This document shows, piece by piece, positions 1 through 9,423 of a stretch of DNA of 64,000 nt. Position numbers and translations under genes: made by a program. The DNA is taken from assembly GCA_010672925.1 (NCBI GenBank), contig JAAHFP010000002.1, positions 553,244-617,243 of the forward strand, read 5' to 3'. The stretch's first letter is position 1. Each line of letters starts with the position of its first letter. The notes under the pieces are model-generated. The model was not told the DNA's origin. It saw only the letters and a list, made by a program, of their open reading frames with translations, and ran no database searches. The stretch comes from Symploca sp. SIO1C2 (GTDB lineage: Bacteria > Cyanobacteriota > Cyanobacteriia > Cyanobacteriales > Coleofasciculaceae).

Positions 1-422
1 GCATCAATGTAGTTGAAGTAACACGAGTAGATGCAGATGCTGAGTTAATTGCTGAGTATATTGTCCAGCAGCTAGAGCGAAGAGTTTCCTTTAGAAGAGT
101 TGTGCGTCAGGCAATTCAAAGAGCTCAACGTGCGGAAGTTGAAGGTATCAAAATTCAGGTTAGTGGTAGATTAAACGGAGCAGAAATTGCCCGTACCGAA
201 TGGACTCGTGAAGGCAGAGTACCTTTACATACCCTGCGGGCGAATATTGACTACTCCTACCGCACAGCCAAAACCATCTACGGTATTCTTGGTGTCAAGG
301 TCTGGATCTTCAAAGGAGAAATCATTCCAGGTCAAGAAGAACAACCAACTTCTAATCCTCCTCAACTCCGTCGCCGTCAACAACGACGTCGCCAGCAATT
401 TGAAGACCGCTCCAATGAATAG
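1..422 (+). CDS. rpsC: 30S ribosomal protein uS3, 3' part
   Basis: The window opens inside this gene; the frame starts at base 3 and leaves about 139 codons of a protein usually near 240 residues. uS3 sits at the mRNA entry of the small ribosomal subunit. The part seen is the end of the KH domain plus the C-terminal domain, including the family stretch [13 protein letters not shown], and a basic tail rich in Arg and Gln. It lies 57 bases before rplP, as in the cyanobacterial S10 operon. The 5' part is outside the window. Confidence 0.97.
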   Translation, partial: INVVEVTRVDADAELIAEYIVQQLERRVSFRRVVRQAIQRAQRAEVEGIKIQVSGRLNGAEIARTEWTREGRVPLHTLRANIDYSYRTAKTIYGILGVKVWIFKGEIIPGQEEQPTSNPPQLRRRQQRRRQQFEDRSNE

Positions 423-479
423 TTATTAGTTGTTGGTTGTTAATTCTTACTCCCTAACCTAAACAACATTCATCAAATC

Positions 480-893
480 ATGTTAAGTCCTAAAAGAACA
501 AAATTCCGCAAACAGCATCGCGGACGCATGAGAGGTACAGCCAGTCGCGGTAACGCCATTAACTTTGGTGAATTTGCACTGCAAGCTACAGAACCTTCCT
601 GGATTACTGCTCGCCAAATCGAAGCAGGCCGTCGTGCCATGACACGCTATGTCAAGAGGGGGGGGAAGATCTGGATTCGGATTTTTCCTGATAAACCAAT
701 CACTATGCGTCCAGCAGAAACTCGTATGGGTTCTGGAAAAGGTAATCCAGAATATTGGGTTGCAGTTGTCAAACCTGGTCGTATTCTGTTTGAAATTGCT
801 GGTGTTCCCGAAGCAACTGCCCGTGAGGCAATGCGTCTAGCTAGTAGTAAATTACCAATTAAAACGAAGTTCATTACCCGTGAAGGGGAGTAG
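480..893 (+). CDS. rplP: 50S ribosomal protein uL16
   Basis: uL16 (137 aa) binds 23S rRNA near the A site of the peptidyl transferase centre. The start [17 protein letters not shown] and the later GRRAMTRY and [17 protein letters not shown] stretches are standard for the family, and the length is normal. The ATG start is the first in the frame and matches the usual N-terminus; no strong Shine-Dalgarno is visible. It is followed 9 bases later by rpmC. Confidence 0.98.
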   Translation: MLSPKRTKFRKQHRGRMRGTASRGNAINFGEFALQATEPSWITARQIEAGRRAMTRYVKRGGKIWIRIFPDKPITMRPAETRMGSGKGNPEYWVAVVKPGRILFEIAGVPEATAREAMRLASSKLPIKTKFITREGE

Positions 894-902
894 GTTTAGA
901 TT

Positions 903-1178
903 ATGCCTCTACCTAAGATAGAAGAGGTCAGAAAGTTAAACGATCAGGAACTGGCTGATGAAATTTTAGCCGCCAAGCGCGAACTCTTTGAACTGCGCCT
1001 GCAACAGGCAACCCGACGCTTAGAAAAACCACATCAGTTTAAACATCTCCGACATCGCATTGCTCAAATGCTGACGGTGGAAAGGGAACGCCAACTCGCT
1101 GCGGAGCAAACATCAACTGAGACCCCGACCACGAATGAAGCCCCACCAAGTGAAGAAACAGAGCAAGAACAGGAGTAA
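903..1178 (+). CDS. rpmC: 50S ribosomal protein uL29 with acidic tail
   Basis: uL29 is a small helical-hairpin protein at the peptide exit tunnel. The conserved core (LNDQELADEI, KRELFELRLQQATRRLEKPHQ, RIAQMLTVERER) spans residues 10-65. The gene encodes 91 aa, longer than the usual 60-75. The extra C-terminal part, from about residue 70, is low-complexity and acidic (Glu, Thr, Pro, Gln). Such tails vary in cyanobacterial uL29, and it need not have a role. Tightly placed between rplP and rpsQ. Confidence 0.96.
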   Translation: MPLPKIEEVRKLNDQELADEILAAKRELFELRLQQATRRLEKPHQFKHLRHRIAQMLTVERERQLAAEQTSTETPTTNEAPPSEETEQEQE

Positions 1179-1184
1179 AGGTCA

Positions 1185-1430
1185 ATGGCAGTCAAAGAAA
1201 GAGTCGGTCTCGTAGTCAGCGACAAAATGGACAAAACTGTAGTAGTTGCAGTAGAAAATCGCTCCCCTCATCCTAAGTACGGCAAAATCGTCGTCCGTAC
1301 CAAACGGTATAAAGCTCATGATGAGGAAAACCAGTGTAATGAAGGCGATAGAGTCCGGATTCGAGAAAGTCGCCCCCTTAGTCGTACTAAACGCTGGACA
1401 GTCACCCAAATCCTCGGCAAGGATTCTTAG
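1185..1430 (+). CDS. rpsQ: 30S ribosomal protein uS17
   Basis: uS17 (81 aa) is a primary 16S rRNA-binding OB-fold protein. The family motif [12 protein letters not shown] is at residues 13-24 and the basic [10 protein letters not shown] and [12 protein letters not shown] stretches follow. Its ATG lies 6 bases after the rpmC stop, so the two are translated from one message. A 146-base spacer follows, holding AT-rich sequence of the short-repeat kind and no gene. Confidence 0.97.
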   Translation: MAVKERVGLVVSDKMDKTVVVAVENRSPHPKYGKIVVRTKRYKAHDEENQCNEGDRVRIRESRPLSRTKRWTVTQILGKDS

Positions 1431-1576
1431 TCCTGAGCCATAGTCAGTGGTCAGTCGGTAGATGTTCCCTCAACTAAGTAACAGACCAATATCCTAGTTG
1501 AGCACAAAAAATTACTAGTAGAGTGGCTGTCGAGCAAACAACTGACAATGGATAACTAACAAGGAGATCCACAACC

Positions 1577-1945
1577 ATGATTCAACAACAGACTTACCTC
1601 AATGTCGCTGACAACAGCGGTGCCCGTAAATTGATGTGTATTCGCGTCATTGGTGCCGGTAATCGACGCTACGGCGGGGTTGGTGATGTAATTATTGGCG
1701 TTGTTAAAGATGCTATCCCCAATATGGCAGTGAAAAAGTCAGACGTTGTTAGGGCTGTCATTGTCCGCACCCGCAAGGGACTGCGCCGGGAAAGCGGTAT
1801 GAGTATTCGCTTTGATGACAACGCTGCTGTGCTCATCAACCTAGATGGTAACCCCAGAGGAACCCGTGTTTTCGGACCGGTAGCGCGGGAACTACGGGAA
1901 AAGAACTTTACCAAAATTGTTTCCTTGGCTCCGGAGGTACTATGA
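1577..1945 (+). CDS. rplN: 50S ribosomal protein uL14
   Basis: uL14 (122 aa, normal length) forms part of the intersubunit bridge and the RsfS binding surface. It starts [22 protein letters not shown], the family signature, and ends with the usual [13 protein letters not shown] good Shine-Dalgarno, AAGGAG at 1561-1566, lies 10 bases before the ATG. Its stop overlaps the start of rplX by four bases (ATGA), which points to translational coupling. Confidence 0.98.
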   Translation: MIQQQTYLNVADNSGARKLMCIRVIGAGNRRYGGVGDVIIGVVKDAIPNMAVKKSDVVRAVIVRTRKGLRRESGMSIRFDDNAAVLINLDGNPRGTRVFGPVARELREKNFTKIVSLAPEVL

Positions 1946-2307
1946 TCACACCGAAAACTAATACAAAGGCCAATAAACCTGCTAAGCGCCAAAAAATGCA
2001 TGTCAAAAAAGGCGATACTGTTCAGGTAATTAGTGGCAGAGATAAGGGTAAAGTGGGAGAAATCTTGCGGACATTACCAACTCTTAGCAAAGTAGTTGTC
2101 AAAGGGGTAAACATCAAAACCAAACACGTTAAACCTCAACAAGAAGGAGAATCTGGTCAAATTACCACCTTTGAAGCTCCAGTACATAGCTCCAACGTTA
2201 TGCTTTACTCGGATAAACAAAAAGTTGCCAGCCGTATTTGCTATACCTTTAACGACGATGGGCGTAAGGTAAGAATGCTCAAAAAAACTGGTGAAATTAT
2301 TGATTAG
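1942..2307 (+). CDS. rplX: 50S ribosomal protein uL24
   Basis: uL24 (121 aa) is an assembly initiator that binds the 5' end of 23S rRNA. The KOW motif ([19 protein letters not shown]) sits at about residues 22-40. The overlap with rplN supports the ATG at 1942, although the first 18 residues, rich in Thr, Lys and Asn, are a loose extension. An internal ATG at 1996 could also serve and would match shorter homologues. A 163-base spacer before rplE holds no gene. Confidence 0.96.
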   Translation: MITPKTNTKANKPAKRQKMHVKKGDTVQVISGRDKGKVGEILRTLPTLSKVVVKGVNIKTKHVKPQQEGESGQITTFEAPVHSSNVMLYSDKQKVASRICYTFNDDGRKVRMLKKTGEIID

Positions 2308-2470
2308 TGTCTAATACTAATTATTACTATTCTCCAAGGCTCTAAGGTAAAATTCAGGAGGTTATAATACTTATAAATCTACTTTTGAGTTTGTTTTAAC
2401 TGGTTACTTACTTCTGCCCTAAAGCACTAGTAAATTCCTGACCAAGCCCAGGAAAAAAATAACAACTACC

Positions 2471-3016
2471 ATGACAGAAAAACTAAAAAGTCTCTATCAA
2501 GAAAAAGTCGTACCAAAACTCAAAGAGCAGTTTGGTTATCAAAATATTCACCAAGTGCCCCGGTTAGTAAAAATTACCGTTAATCGAGGACTAGGAGAAG
2601 CATCTCAGAATTCCAAGGCATTAGAATCTTCTTTGAACGAAATTGCCATCATTACTGGTCAAAAACCAGTAGTAACGCGAGCCAAGAAAGCGATTGCTGG
2701 TTTTAAAATCCGCCAAGGGATGCCGGTTGGTGTCATGGTTACCCTACGCTCTGAGCGTATGTACTCATTTCTCAACAGATTAATCCACTTAGCACTACCA
2801 AGAATTAGAGACTTCCGTGGTATTAGTCCTCGGAGTTTTGATGGTCGTGGCAACTATAGTCTTGGCATTCGCGAACAACTAATTTTTCCGGAAGTAGATT
2901 ACGACAGTATTGATCAAATTCGTGGCATGGATATTGCAATCATCACAACCGCAAAAACCGATGAAGAAGGTCGCGCCTTACTCAAAGAGATGGGAATGCC
3001 TTTCCGAGACAACTAA
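2471..3016 (+). CDS. rplE: 50S ribosomal protein uL5
   Basis: uL5 (181 aa) binds 5S rRNA and contacts the P-site tRNA. Family blocks are present: [35 protein letters not shown], and the C-terminal [20 protein letters not shown]. The length is normal. In many bacteria rpsN follows rplE; here rpsH follows directly, which is the usual cyanobacterial arrangement. Confidence 0.98.
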   Translation: MTEKLKSLYQEKVVPKLKEQFGYQNIHQVPRLVKITVNRGLGEASQNSKALESSLNEIAIITGQKPVVTRAKKAIAGFKIRQGMPVGVMVTLRSERMYSFLNRLIHLALPRIRDFRGISPRSFDGRGNYSLGIREQLIFPEVDYDSIDQIRGMDIAIITTAKTDEEGRALLKEMGMPFRDN

Positions 3017-3041
3017 GGACTGTAAGTAGAGGAAGGAACTA

Positions 3042-3443
3042 ATGGCGGCAAACGACACAATTTCAGATATGCTAACCCGCATTCGGAATGCGGGGTTGGT
3101 GCGGCATCAAACGACCAATGTACCAGCAACTAAAATGACTCGCTCTATTGCTAGGGTTCTCAAAGAAGAAGGCTTTATTGCCGATTTTGAAGAGTCTGGT
3201 GAGGGAATCAAAAAGTTCTTGGTCATTTCTTTAAAATACAAAGGTAAAAATCGACAGCCAATTATTAAAGTAATGAAGCGGGTTAGTAGACCTGGATTGC
3301 GAGTTTATTCTAACCGTAAAGAATTACCGAGAGTACTTGGTGGCATCGGTATTGCAATTATCTCCACTTCTAAGGGGATTATGACGGACCGAGAGGCACG
3401 GCGTCAGGGAGTTGGAGGCGAAGTCCTGTGCTACGTCTGGTAG
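3042..3443 (+). CDS. rpsH: 30S ribosomal protein uS8
   Basis: uS8 (133 aa) is a 16S rRNA-binding assembly protein. The start [13 protein letters not shown] and the C-terminal [26 protein letters not shown] are diagnostic. A GGAAGGA sequence just upstream serves as ribosome binding site. It lies 25 bases after rplE and 73 bases before rplF. Confidence 0.98.
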   Translation: MAANDTISDMLTRIRNAGLVRHQTTNVPATKMTRSIARVLKEEGFIADFEESGEGIKKFLVISLKYKGKNRQPIIKVMKRVSRPGLRVYSNRKELPRVLGGIGIAIISTSKGIMTDREARRQGVGGEVLCYVW

Positions 3444-3516
3444 ATAACTTGAAGACTCTTAGCGTTAAGGAATAGTCAATATTTCCAACTTTCCAACAAA
3501 CAACGAGGATGAAGTC

Positions 3517-4056
3517 ATGTCGCGTATTGGCAAACGCCCTATAGAGGTTCCTAGTAAAGTAACCGTAAAAATTGATGGCCAACATGTCACCGTTAAAGGC
3601 CCTAAAGGAGAACTTGACTGGGTTGTACCAGAGCAGGTAACAGTAGAGCAAGAAGGTGAGACGATCAAGGTTGTACGTCGAGATGAATCCAGAAAATCTC
3701 GCGAACGCCATGGTCTGTCCCGAACTTTGGTTGCCAACATGGTTGAGGGGGTATCTAAGGGATTTGAAAAACGCCTGGAAATCCAGGGCGTTGGCTATCG
3801 AGCTCAGGTTAAAGGGAAAAACCTCATTTTGAATGTTGGTTACAGCCAACCGGTGGAAATCATTCCTCCAGAAGGCGTACAAGTAGCAGTCGAAAACCAA
3901 ACTAACGTGATTGTTAGTGGCTCTAATAAAGAAGTTGTGGGCAATACAGCCGCCAAAATTCGAGCTGTTCGTCCACCAGAACCTTATAAAGGCAAAGGCA
4001 TCCGTTATGCCGGTGAAATGGTTAGACGTAAAGCAGGTAAGGCAGGCAAGAAATAG
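3517..4056 (+). CDS. rplF: 50S ribosomal protein uL6
   Basis: uL6 (179 aa) sits near the factor-binding site of the large subunit. It has the two homologous domains of the family, starting [15 protein letters not shown], with the C-terminal block [15 protein letters not shown] followed by a Lys-rich end. The normal length and start agree with homologues. Only two bases separate its stop from rplR. Confidence 0.98.
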   Translation: MSRIGKRPIEVPSKVTVKIDGQHVTVKGPKGELDWVVPEQVTVEQEGETIKVVRRDESRKSRERHGLSRTLVANMVEGVSKGFEKRLEIQGVGYRAQVKGKNLILNVGYSQPVEIIPPEGVQVAVENQTNVIVSGSNKEVVGNTAAKIRAVRPPEPYKGKGIRYAGEMVRRKAGKAGKK

Positions 4057-4058
4057 AA

Positions 4059-4421
4059 ATGAAGCTTACTCGTAAACAATCAGTTCGACGCAGACACCGA
4101 CGGGTACGTCGGAAAGTTAATGGTACGGCTGAACGTCCCAGATTGTCTGTATTTCGCTCTAATCAGCATATTTATGCTCAGGTAATTGACGATAATCTGC
4201 AACAAACGTTGGCAGCTGCTTCTACCTTAGAACCTAGCCTGAACTCAGAATTGAAATCAGGGGCGACTTGTGAAGCTTCAGTTGAAGTAGGCAAATTGAT
4301 TGCCAAGCGAGCACAAGAAAAAGGTATTTCTAAGGTGGTATTTGATCGAGGGGGTAACCTCTATCACGGTCGTGTCAAAGCCTTAGCTGAAGCAGTCCGT
4401 GAAGCGGGAATAGACTTCTGA
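4059..4421 (+). CDS. rplR: 50S ribosomal protein uL18
   Basis: uL18 (120 aa) binds 5S rRNA. The basic N-terminus ([19 protein letters not shown]), [20 protein letters not shown] and the C-terminal [29 protein letters not shown] are all typical. It starts two bases after rplF, so expression is coupled. Confidence 0.98.
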   Translation: MKLTRKQSVRRRHRRVRRKVNGTAERPRLSVFRSNQHIYAQVIDDNLQQTLAAASTLEPSLNSELKSGATCEASVEVGKLIAKRAQEKGISKVVFDRGGNLYHGRVKALAEAVREAGIDF

Positions 4422-4454
4422 AATTTTGAGCTGATCAGAGAACTTACATTCATT

Positions 4455-4982
4455 ATGGCAAAGTCAAATCGTAGAAAAAGTAACCGTGCTAAGGAAAAAG
4501 AAACTACTTGGCAAGAAAGAGTTGTGCAAATCCGCCGCGTCAGCAAAGTAGTTAAAGGAGGAAAAAAATTAAGCTTCCGCGCGATCGTGATTGTTGGTAA
4601 TGAGCGTGGTCAAGTTGGTGTTGGAGTTGGCAAAGCTAGTGATGTGATTGGTGCTGTCCGTAAAGGAGTAGCCGATGGCAAAAAGCAACTGATTGATGTC
4701 CCTTTAACCAAGGCAAATTCTATTCCTCACCCAGCCAAAGGAGCTGCTGTTGGTGCCAAGGTAATGATACGACCTGCGGCTCCAGGAACTGGTGTAATTG
4801 CTGGTGGTGCGGTGCGTACAGTACTGGAATTAGCTGGGGTTCGCAATATTCTGGCTAAGCAGCTAGGTTCTAATAATCCTCTAAATAATGCTAGAGCTGT
4901 AATCAATGCTCTTGACTCTTTACGCACATTTTCAGAGGTCGCCCAAGAAAGAGGTGTACCAATCGATAACCTCTATGCGTAA
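4455..4982 (+). CDS. rpsE: 30S ribosomal protein uS5
   Basis: uS5 (175 aa) takes part in decoding accuracy. The S5 double-stranded RNA-binding domain is at about residues 18-85 ([41 protein letters not shown]) and the C-terminal domain holds [16 protein letters not shown]. The N-terminus is Lys/Arg/Asn-rich as in cyanobacteria. rpmD, which follows rpsE in many bacteria, is absent, as is usual for the group. Confidence 0.98.
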   Translation: MAKSNRRKSNRAKEKETTWQERVVQIRRVSKVVKGGKKLSFRAIVIVGNERGQVGVGVGKASDVIGAVRKGVADGKKQLIDVPLTKANSIPHPAKGAAVGAKVMIRPAAPGTGVIAGGAVRTVLELAGVRNILAKQLGSNNPLNNARAVINALDSLRTFSEVAQERGVPIDNLYA

Positions 4983-5023
4983 GTTATTTATTTGTTATTT
5001 GTAAGGTTGTATTGATTTTTTTG

Positions 5024-5076
5024 CACCAATAACAAACAACCAATAACAAGCAACCAACAACAAACAACCAACAAAT
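5024..5076 (+). repeat. AACAA-rich short tandem repeats before rplO
   Basis: The rpsE-rplO spacer consists mostly of imperfect 7-11 base units of the AATAACAAACAACC and CAACAAACAACC kind, running up to about 10 bases before the rplO ATG. Similar units occur at 55310-55357 before another gene. Such short repeats are common spacer filler in filamentous cyanobacteria. There is no clear Shine-Dalgarno between the repeat and rplO. Confidence 0.8.
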
Positions 5077-5077
5077 T

Positions 5078-5527
5078 ATGAGAATCAATGATGCATTGCC
5101 TCAAAAAGGCTCTAGAAAGCGCAGGCGTCGGGTTGGTCGCGGTATCTCTGCTGGTCAAGGCGCTAGTTGCGGTTTTGGGATGCGAGGCCAAAAATCACGC
5201 TCCGGTAGAGGTACTAGACCTGGTTTTGAAGGTGGTCAGATGCCCTTGTACCGGCGTATCCCCAAGTTAAAGCACTTTACCGTTATCAATCCCAAAAATT
5301 ACACTACGATCAATGTAGGTAAGTTAGCATCTCTCTCCGAGAATACAGAAGTAACTTTGGCATCATTAATGGATGCTGGTTTGGTAACTGCTGATGATGG
5401 GCCATTAAAAATTCTTGGTGATGGAGAGCTAACTGTGCCACTAACAGTCAAAGCGGCGGCTTTCACCACTGGCGCCCGCAGTAAAATAGAGGCTGCTGGT
5501 GGTAGCTGTGAAGTTATAGCAGTTTAA
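5078..5527 (+). CDS. rplO: 50S ribosomal protein uL15
   Basis: uL15 (149 aa) stabilises 23S rRNA folds. The Gly/Arg-rich N-terminal half ([33 protein letters not shown] in pieces along residues 11-43) and the C-terminal [21 protein letters not shown] are standard. The start [12 protein letters not shown] fits homologues. secY follows after 65 bases. Confidence 0.97.
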   Translation: MRINDALPQKGSRKRRRRVGRGISAGQGASCGFGMRGQKSRSGRGTRPGFEGGQMPLYRRIPKLKHFTVINPKNYTTINVGKLASLSENTEVTLASLMDAGLVTADDGPLKILGDGELTVPLTVKAAAFTTGARSKIEAAGGSCEVIAV

Positions 5528-5592
5528 ATCTATTGCTTTTTGTCTTTGTATGGTACTTCGATCAGCACCTTATCCTATAGAGGGAGCCTTTT

Positions 5593-6933
5593 ATGGTTGT
5601 CAGTAGAGATAAAAACCCAACCGCTCAAGAAACATTTATGCAGATGGCACAAGCTGCTGGCCTAAGAGGTCGGCTACTTGTGACTGTTGGTTTATTGATT
5701 TTAGCTCGTCTTGGAGTCTTTATACCCGTACCGGGAATTAACCGGGATGAATTTGCTAGAGCTATCCAAAATAGTCCAGTTATCGGATTTTTGGATATTT
5801 TCACAGGGGGGGGACTTTCGGCAGTAGGGATTTTTGCCTTAGGTATTATTCCTTATATTAATGCTTCGATTATTATGCAATTGCTCACTGCGGCAATCCC
5901 TGCTTTGGAAAACTTGCAGAAGAATGAAGGAGAAGCAGGACGCAGAAAAATCTCTCAAATTACCCGCTATGTAGCAGCGGGTTGGTCAGTGATTCAAAGT
6001 TTAGGGATTACTATTGGATTGCTCAGACCTTATGCCCTTAATTATGGACCAATATTTATTGCCGAAACAACCTTAGCTCTAACTGCTGGTTCGTTATTTG
6101 TTATGTGGCTGTCGGAGCTAATCACTGAGCGAGGAATCGGTAACGGTGCTTCGCTGCTGATTTTTATTAATATTGTGGCCATTCTACCCAAAACCTTGGG
6201 GGATACCATCGAATTTGCCCAGGCAGGTGGTCAAGAAAACGTAGGGAAGGTAATTATTCTACTCCTAGTATTCCTGGTAATGATCGTCGGGATTGTATTT
6301 GTGCAGGAGGGAACCCGCCGCATTCCGATTATTTCTGCAAGACGCCAGGTGGGTAAACGCCTCTATCGAGAGCGTACTAATTACCTCCCTTTACGCTTAA
6401 ATCAGGGCGGTGTAATGCCAATTATCTTTGCTTCAGCTGTCTTGATTTTACCCGGTTCTTTGGCTGGAGTAGCTAATAGTGGAGGAGAGGGATTTTTGGC
6501 AAATGTTGGCCAAGTCCTGACTCAAGTAGCAACTTACTTGAGCCCCAATGGTCCAACTCCTTGGCTATATGTGTTGATCTATTTACTGTTGATCGTGTTT
6601 TTCAGCTACTTCTACGCTTCGTTGATTGTTAACCCAGTAGATATGTCGCAAAACCTGAAAAAAATGGGAGCGAGCATTCCGGGAATTCGTCCAGGACGAG
6701 CAACCAGCGAATATGTAGAAAAGGTATTAAACAGACTGACTTTCTTAGGCGCAATTTTTCTGGGATTAGTGGCAGTAGTACCAACTGCTGTAGAAAGTGC
6801 TACTGGTGTCACAACATTTCAGGGATTGGGTGCTACCTCTTTGCTGATTTTAGTCGGTGTGGCAATTGACACTGCTAAGCAAATTCAGACCTATGTCATT
6901 TCCCAACGCTATGAGGGCATGGTCAAGCAGTAG
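5593..6933 (+). CDS. secY: Preprotein translocase subunit SecY
   Basis: SecY (446 aa) is the channel of the Sec translocon in the plasma and thylakoid membranes. Ten hydrophobic segments are evident, with the plug and pore region after VPGINRD, the loop KNEGEAGRRKISQITRY, and the cytosolic loop with RRQVGKRLYRERTNYLPLRLNQGGVMPIIFAS. GGGAG at 5582-5586, six bases before the ATG, supports the start. Position after rplO and before adk is the bacterial spc layout. Length is normal. Confidence 0.98.
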   Translation: MVVSRDKNPTAQETFMQMAQAAGLRGRLLVTVGLLILARLGVFIPVPGINRDEFARAIQNSPVIGFLDIFTGGGLSAVGIFALGIIPYINASIIMQLLTAAIPALENLQKNEGEAGRRKISQITRYVAAGWSVIQSLGITIGLLRPYALNYGPIFIAETTLALTAGSLFVMWLSELITERGIGNGASLLIFINIVAILPKTLGDTIEFAQAGGQENVGKVIILLLVFLVMIVGIVFVQEGTRRIPIISARRQVGKRLYRERTNYLPLRLNQGGVMPIIFASAVLILPGSLAGVANSGGEGFLANVGQVLTQVATYLSPNGPTPWLYVLIYLLLIVFFSYFYASLIVNPVDMSQNLKKMGASIPGIRPGRATSEYVEKVLNRLTFLGAIFLGLVAVVPTAVESATGVTTFQGLGATSLLILVGVAIDTAKQIQTYVISQRYEGMVKQ

Positions 6934-6957
6934 ATTGATTGGTTGTTGGTTGTTAGT

Positions 6958-7064
6958 TACAGCGCTTCGCGCTGTTACGAGGTACAGTAAAATCGACTAG
7001 GAAGAAATATATCAAATCTTGACAACTTATTCAGGTGTACCTCATTGCAGCGGTAAGCGCTGTA
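6958..7064. mobile_element. MITE-like element between secY and adk
   Basis: A 107-base element bounded by terminal inverted repeats of about 29 bases, left 6958-6986 and right 7036-7064; both carry TACAGCGCTT at the outer end and GAGGTACA at the inner end, with a few mismatches. The left arm itself folds (TTACAGCG-CTTCG-CGCTGTTA). It encodes nothing. A related, longer copy with the same arms is at 59195-59300. No transposase is present, so movement would have to be in trans. Confidence 0.7.
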
Positions 7065-7124
7065 TCTCTGTCAAACATGACCAACAGCCAATAACTAATA
7101 ACCAATATTCAATAACACAAGATT

Positions 7125-7691
7125 ATGGCAAGATTAATTTTTTTAGGACCTCCAGGGGCTGGGAAAGGCACTCAAGCAAAACTTTTAGCAGAGTTATTGC
7201 AAGTGCCTCATATTTCTACTGGTGATATTCTCCGCAGTGCCCTCAAAGCTAAGACACCCCTAGGTCAAAAAGCTCAGTCATATATGGATGCTGGGGAGTT
7301 AGTCCCTGATGATTTAATTCTAGACCTAATCCGCGATCGCTTAAGCCAGCAAGATGCTCACAAAGGTTGGATTTTAGATGGTTTCCCCCGTAATGTTACC
7401 CAAGCATCTTTCCTAGATGACCTGCTACAAGAACTCCACCAGACTTGTGATTTTGCCATTAACCTGGAAGTCCCAGATGAAGTATTAATGGCTCGACTCT
7501 TGGAACGCTCCCAGAAAGAGGGAAGGTCAGATGATAATGAAGATACTATTCAGAGGCGTCTGGAAGTTTATCACAATCAAACAGAACCAATTATTGGTTT
7601 TTATCGTGATCGCTCGGTTTTAACTGCTGTTAATGGGGATCAACCGGTAGAATCAGTGACAGAGTATCTCAAACAGCTCGTGTGTTCCTAA
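7125..7691 (+). CDS. adk: Adenylate kinase, short form
   Basis: Adenylate kinase (188 aa) interconverts ATP plus AMP and two ADP. The P-loop [10 protein letters not shown] is at residues 8-17 (Lys14), the AMP-binding part has HISTGDILR, and DGFPRN follows. The LID region is short and lacks the zinc-binding cysteines, as in the short type. It lies between secY and infA; map, common here elsewhere, is absent. Confidence 0.98.
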   Translation: MARLIFLGPPGAGKGTQAKLLAELLQVPHISTGDILRSALKAKTPLGQKAQSYMDAGELVPDDLILDLIRDRLSQQDAHKGWILDGFPRNVTQASFLDDLLQELHQTCDFAINLEVPDEVLMARLLERSQKEGRSDDNEDTIQRRLEVYHNQTEPIIGFYRDRSVLTAVNGDQPVESVTEYLKQLVCS

Positions 7692-7696
7692 AGGGA

Positions 7697-7717
7697 TTAT
7701 CACAATTTAAGTGATAA
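7697..7717 (+). terminator. Hairpin after adk
   Basis: TTATCAC and GTGATAA form a perfect 7-bp stem with a 7-base loop just past the adk stop. The tail is AT-rich but has no clean U-run, so it may stabilise the message or act as a weak terminator rather than a strong intrinsic one. Confidence 0.4.
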
Positions 7718-7814
7718 ATTTGATAAAATATGTTAAATATCCCTGGATAAACATTCATAAGTTTGGAGTCTATGGGGGTGAGTAACAACATTAAATTATT
7801 TGAGGATTAATACA

Positions 7815-8039
7815 TTGTCTAAACAAGACTTAATTGAAATAGAAGGTACAGTAACTGAATCTTTACCTAATGCGATGTTTCGTGTCGATCTCGACAATGA
7901 GCTCAATGTCCTTGCCCATATATCGGGAAAAATACGCCGGAATTACATCAAAATCTTGCCCGGCGATCGCGTCAAGGTAGAAGTCAGTCCCTACGATCTA
8001 TCACGAGGAAGAATTACTTACCGCCTTCGGAAGAAATAG
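7815..8039 (+). CDS. infA: Translation initiation factor IF-1
   Basis: IF-1 (74 aa from this start) is an OB-fold protein that occupies the A site during initiation. The sequence [23 protein letters not shown] and the end [10 protein letters not shown] are nearly invariant. The start is taken as TTG at 7815: GAGG at 7802-7805 lies 9 bases upstream and this gives the usual N-terminus. An upstream TTG at 7800 would add five residues and lies inside that binding site. Use of TTG is a noteworthy feature of this gene. Confidence 0.95.
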   Translation: MSKQDLIEIEGTVTESLPNAMFRVDLDNELNVLAHISGKIRRNYIKILPGDRVKVEVSPYDLSRGRITYRLRKK

Positions 8040-8084
8040 AACTTACCAAAAAGCTGTTCTTTATTCAACTATTTTAATATTTTA

Positions 8085-8113
8085 TTGACAAAAAAACTCT
8101 TAAATGATAAGAT
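8085..8113 (+). promoter_or_regulatory. Candidate sigma-70 type promoter before rpmJ
   Basis: A perfect TTGACA at 8085-8090 is followed, after 17 bases, by TAAGAT at 8108-8113. The region around it is very AT-rich. This would start transcription about 24 bases before the rpmJ ATG and could separately drive the rpmJ-rpsM-rpsK-rpoA part of the operon. Called from consensus only. Confidence 0.5.
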
Positions 8114-8143
8114 AGTAAGCTTGCAGTGTGTCAAAATTAAGCA

Positions 8144-8257
8144 ATGAAGGTTAGAGCATCTGTCCGCAAAATGTGCGAAAAATGTCGCATTATTCGACGT
8201 CATGGTCGAGTTATGGTGATTTGTCCTAATCCCAAGCATAAGCAGCGCCAAGGTTAG
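8144..8257 (+). CDS. rpmJ: 50S ribosomal protein bL36
   Basis: A 37-residue protein, [20 protein letters not shown] followed by [17 protein letters not shown]. The zinc ligands Cys11, Cys14, Cys27 and His32 are present, so this is the zinc-binding type. It lies between infA and rpsM, the normal position. The antisense open frame covering it is a shadow. Confidence 0.96.
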   Translation: MKVRASVRKMCEKCRIIRRHGRVMVICPNPKHKQRQG

Positions 8258-8317
8258 TCGGGAGACTATTAATAAATTTAGTTGTAGCACAAAACCAAAC
8301 AAGAGGGAGAAAAAAAC

Positions 8318-8704
8318 ATGGCACGGATTGCTGGTGTAGACCTTCCTCGTGACAAACGAGTAGAAATAGGTCTAACCTACATCTATGGAATTGGTCTGTC
8401 GAGGTCTCAAAACATTTTGACCCAGACAGGAGTCAATCCAGATACTAGGGTCAAGGATTTGAGTGATGCTGAGGTAGCAGCTCTCAGAGCAGCAGTAGAA
8501 AAAAGTGACTATCAGGTTGAAGGTGACCTCAGGCGTTGGGAGTCAATGAACATCAAACGCCTTGCTGATATAGGAACTTATCGTGGGCGTCGTCATCGCC
8601 AGGGATTGCCAGTTCGGGGACAAAGGACTCGCACCAATGGACGTACTCGCCGAGGGCGTCGTATTACCATTGCAGGCAAGAAAAAGCCAGCGGCTAAAAA
8701 GTAA
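8318..8704 (+). CDS. rpsM: 30S ribosomal protein uS13
   Basis: uS13 (128 aa) lies in the head of the small subunit and contacts the P-site tRNA. Family blocks: [29 protein letters not shown], and the basic C-terminus [25 protein letters not shown] just upstream of the ATG is a good ribosome binding site. The next gene, rpsK, starts 48 bases on. Confidence 0.98.
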   Translation: MARIAGVDLPRDKRVEIGLTYIYGIGLSRSQNILTQTGVNPDTRVKDLSDAEVAALRAAVEKSDYQVEGDLRRWESMNIKRLADIGTYRGRRHRQGLPVRGQRTRTNGRTRRGRRITIAGKKKPAAKK

Positions 8705-8752
8705 ATAGCCTGTTGAGTTAAGCAATTACTAAAACAATCAAACTAGAGCAAT

Positions 8753-9145
8753 ATGGCGCGACCAACGAAAAAAACTGGTACAAAGAAGCAGAAGCGCAAC
8801 GTACCCAATGGAGTAGCCTACATCCAATCTACTTTTAACAATACCATCGTTACGATTACTGATCCCAGAGGTGACGTGGTTTCTTGGGCTTCAGCAGGCT
8901 CCAGTGGCTTTAAGGGAGCAAAAAAAGGAACTCCCTTTGCTGCTCAAACAGCAGCTGATGGTGCATCACGTCGAGCAATAGATCAGGGAATGCGCCAGAT
9001 TGAAGTGATGGTGAGTGGCCCTGGTGCCGGTCGAGAAACTGCGATTCGTGCTATTCAAGCAGCAGGGTTAGAAATTACCATGATTCGGGATGTTACGCCA
9101 ATTCCCCATAACGGCTGTCGTCCACCTAAGCGACGCCGAGTTTAA
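8753..9145 (+). CDS. rpsK: 30S ribosomal protein uS11
   Basis: uS11 (130 aa) forms part of the platform of the small subunit. Diagnostic parts are [38 protein letters not shown] and the end [19 protein letters not shown]. rpsD, which often follows in bacteria, is not here. A 278-base stretch up to the rpoA GTG contains no gene. Confidence 0.98.
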   Translation: MARPTKKTGTKKQKRNVPNGVAYIQSTFNNTIVTITDPRGDVVSWASAGSSGFKGAKKGTPFAAQTAADGASRRAIDQGMRQIEVMVSGPGAGRETAIRAIQAAGLEITMIRDVTPIPHNGCRPPKRRRV

Positions 9146-9423
9146 GCAAGAGTTGGTTGGCATTTGAAGATTGACAAGGAAAACAGGGTCACCTTCAAAA
9201 AAGAAAAATGTCTCAATTTATGATGTCAATTGGCATAGGTCTACTCTTTCTTAAACAACATTTAAGTTAAAGGAGAAAGAAAGCTGAACTTAGGTTGAGC
9301 CACGTCCTAAAAGCAGGTTTGAGCAAGGCCAACGCCAACAAAAAAATAAGACATTAGCAAGAACGACTGCGACAAACAGCCTGTAACCCATTTGTCGGGA
9401 TTATGAGTAAGGGAGGTCACTCA

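Noticed and set aside
8069-8302. Minus-strand open frame over the rpmJ region
   Set aside because: It lies antisense to the clear rpmJ gene and shows no family features; it is a shadow.
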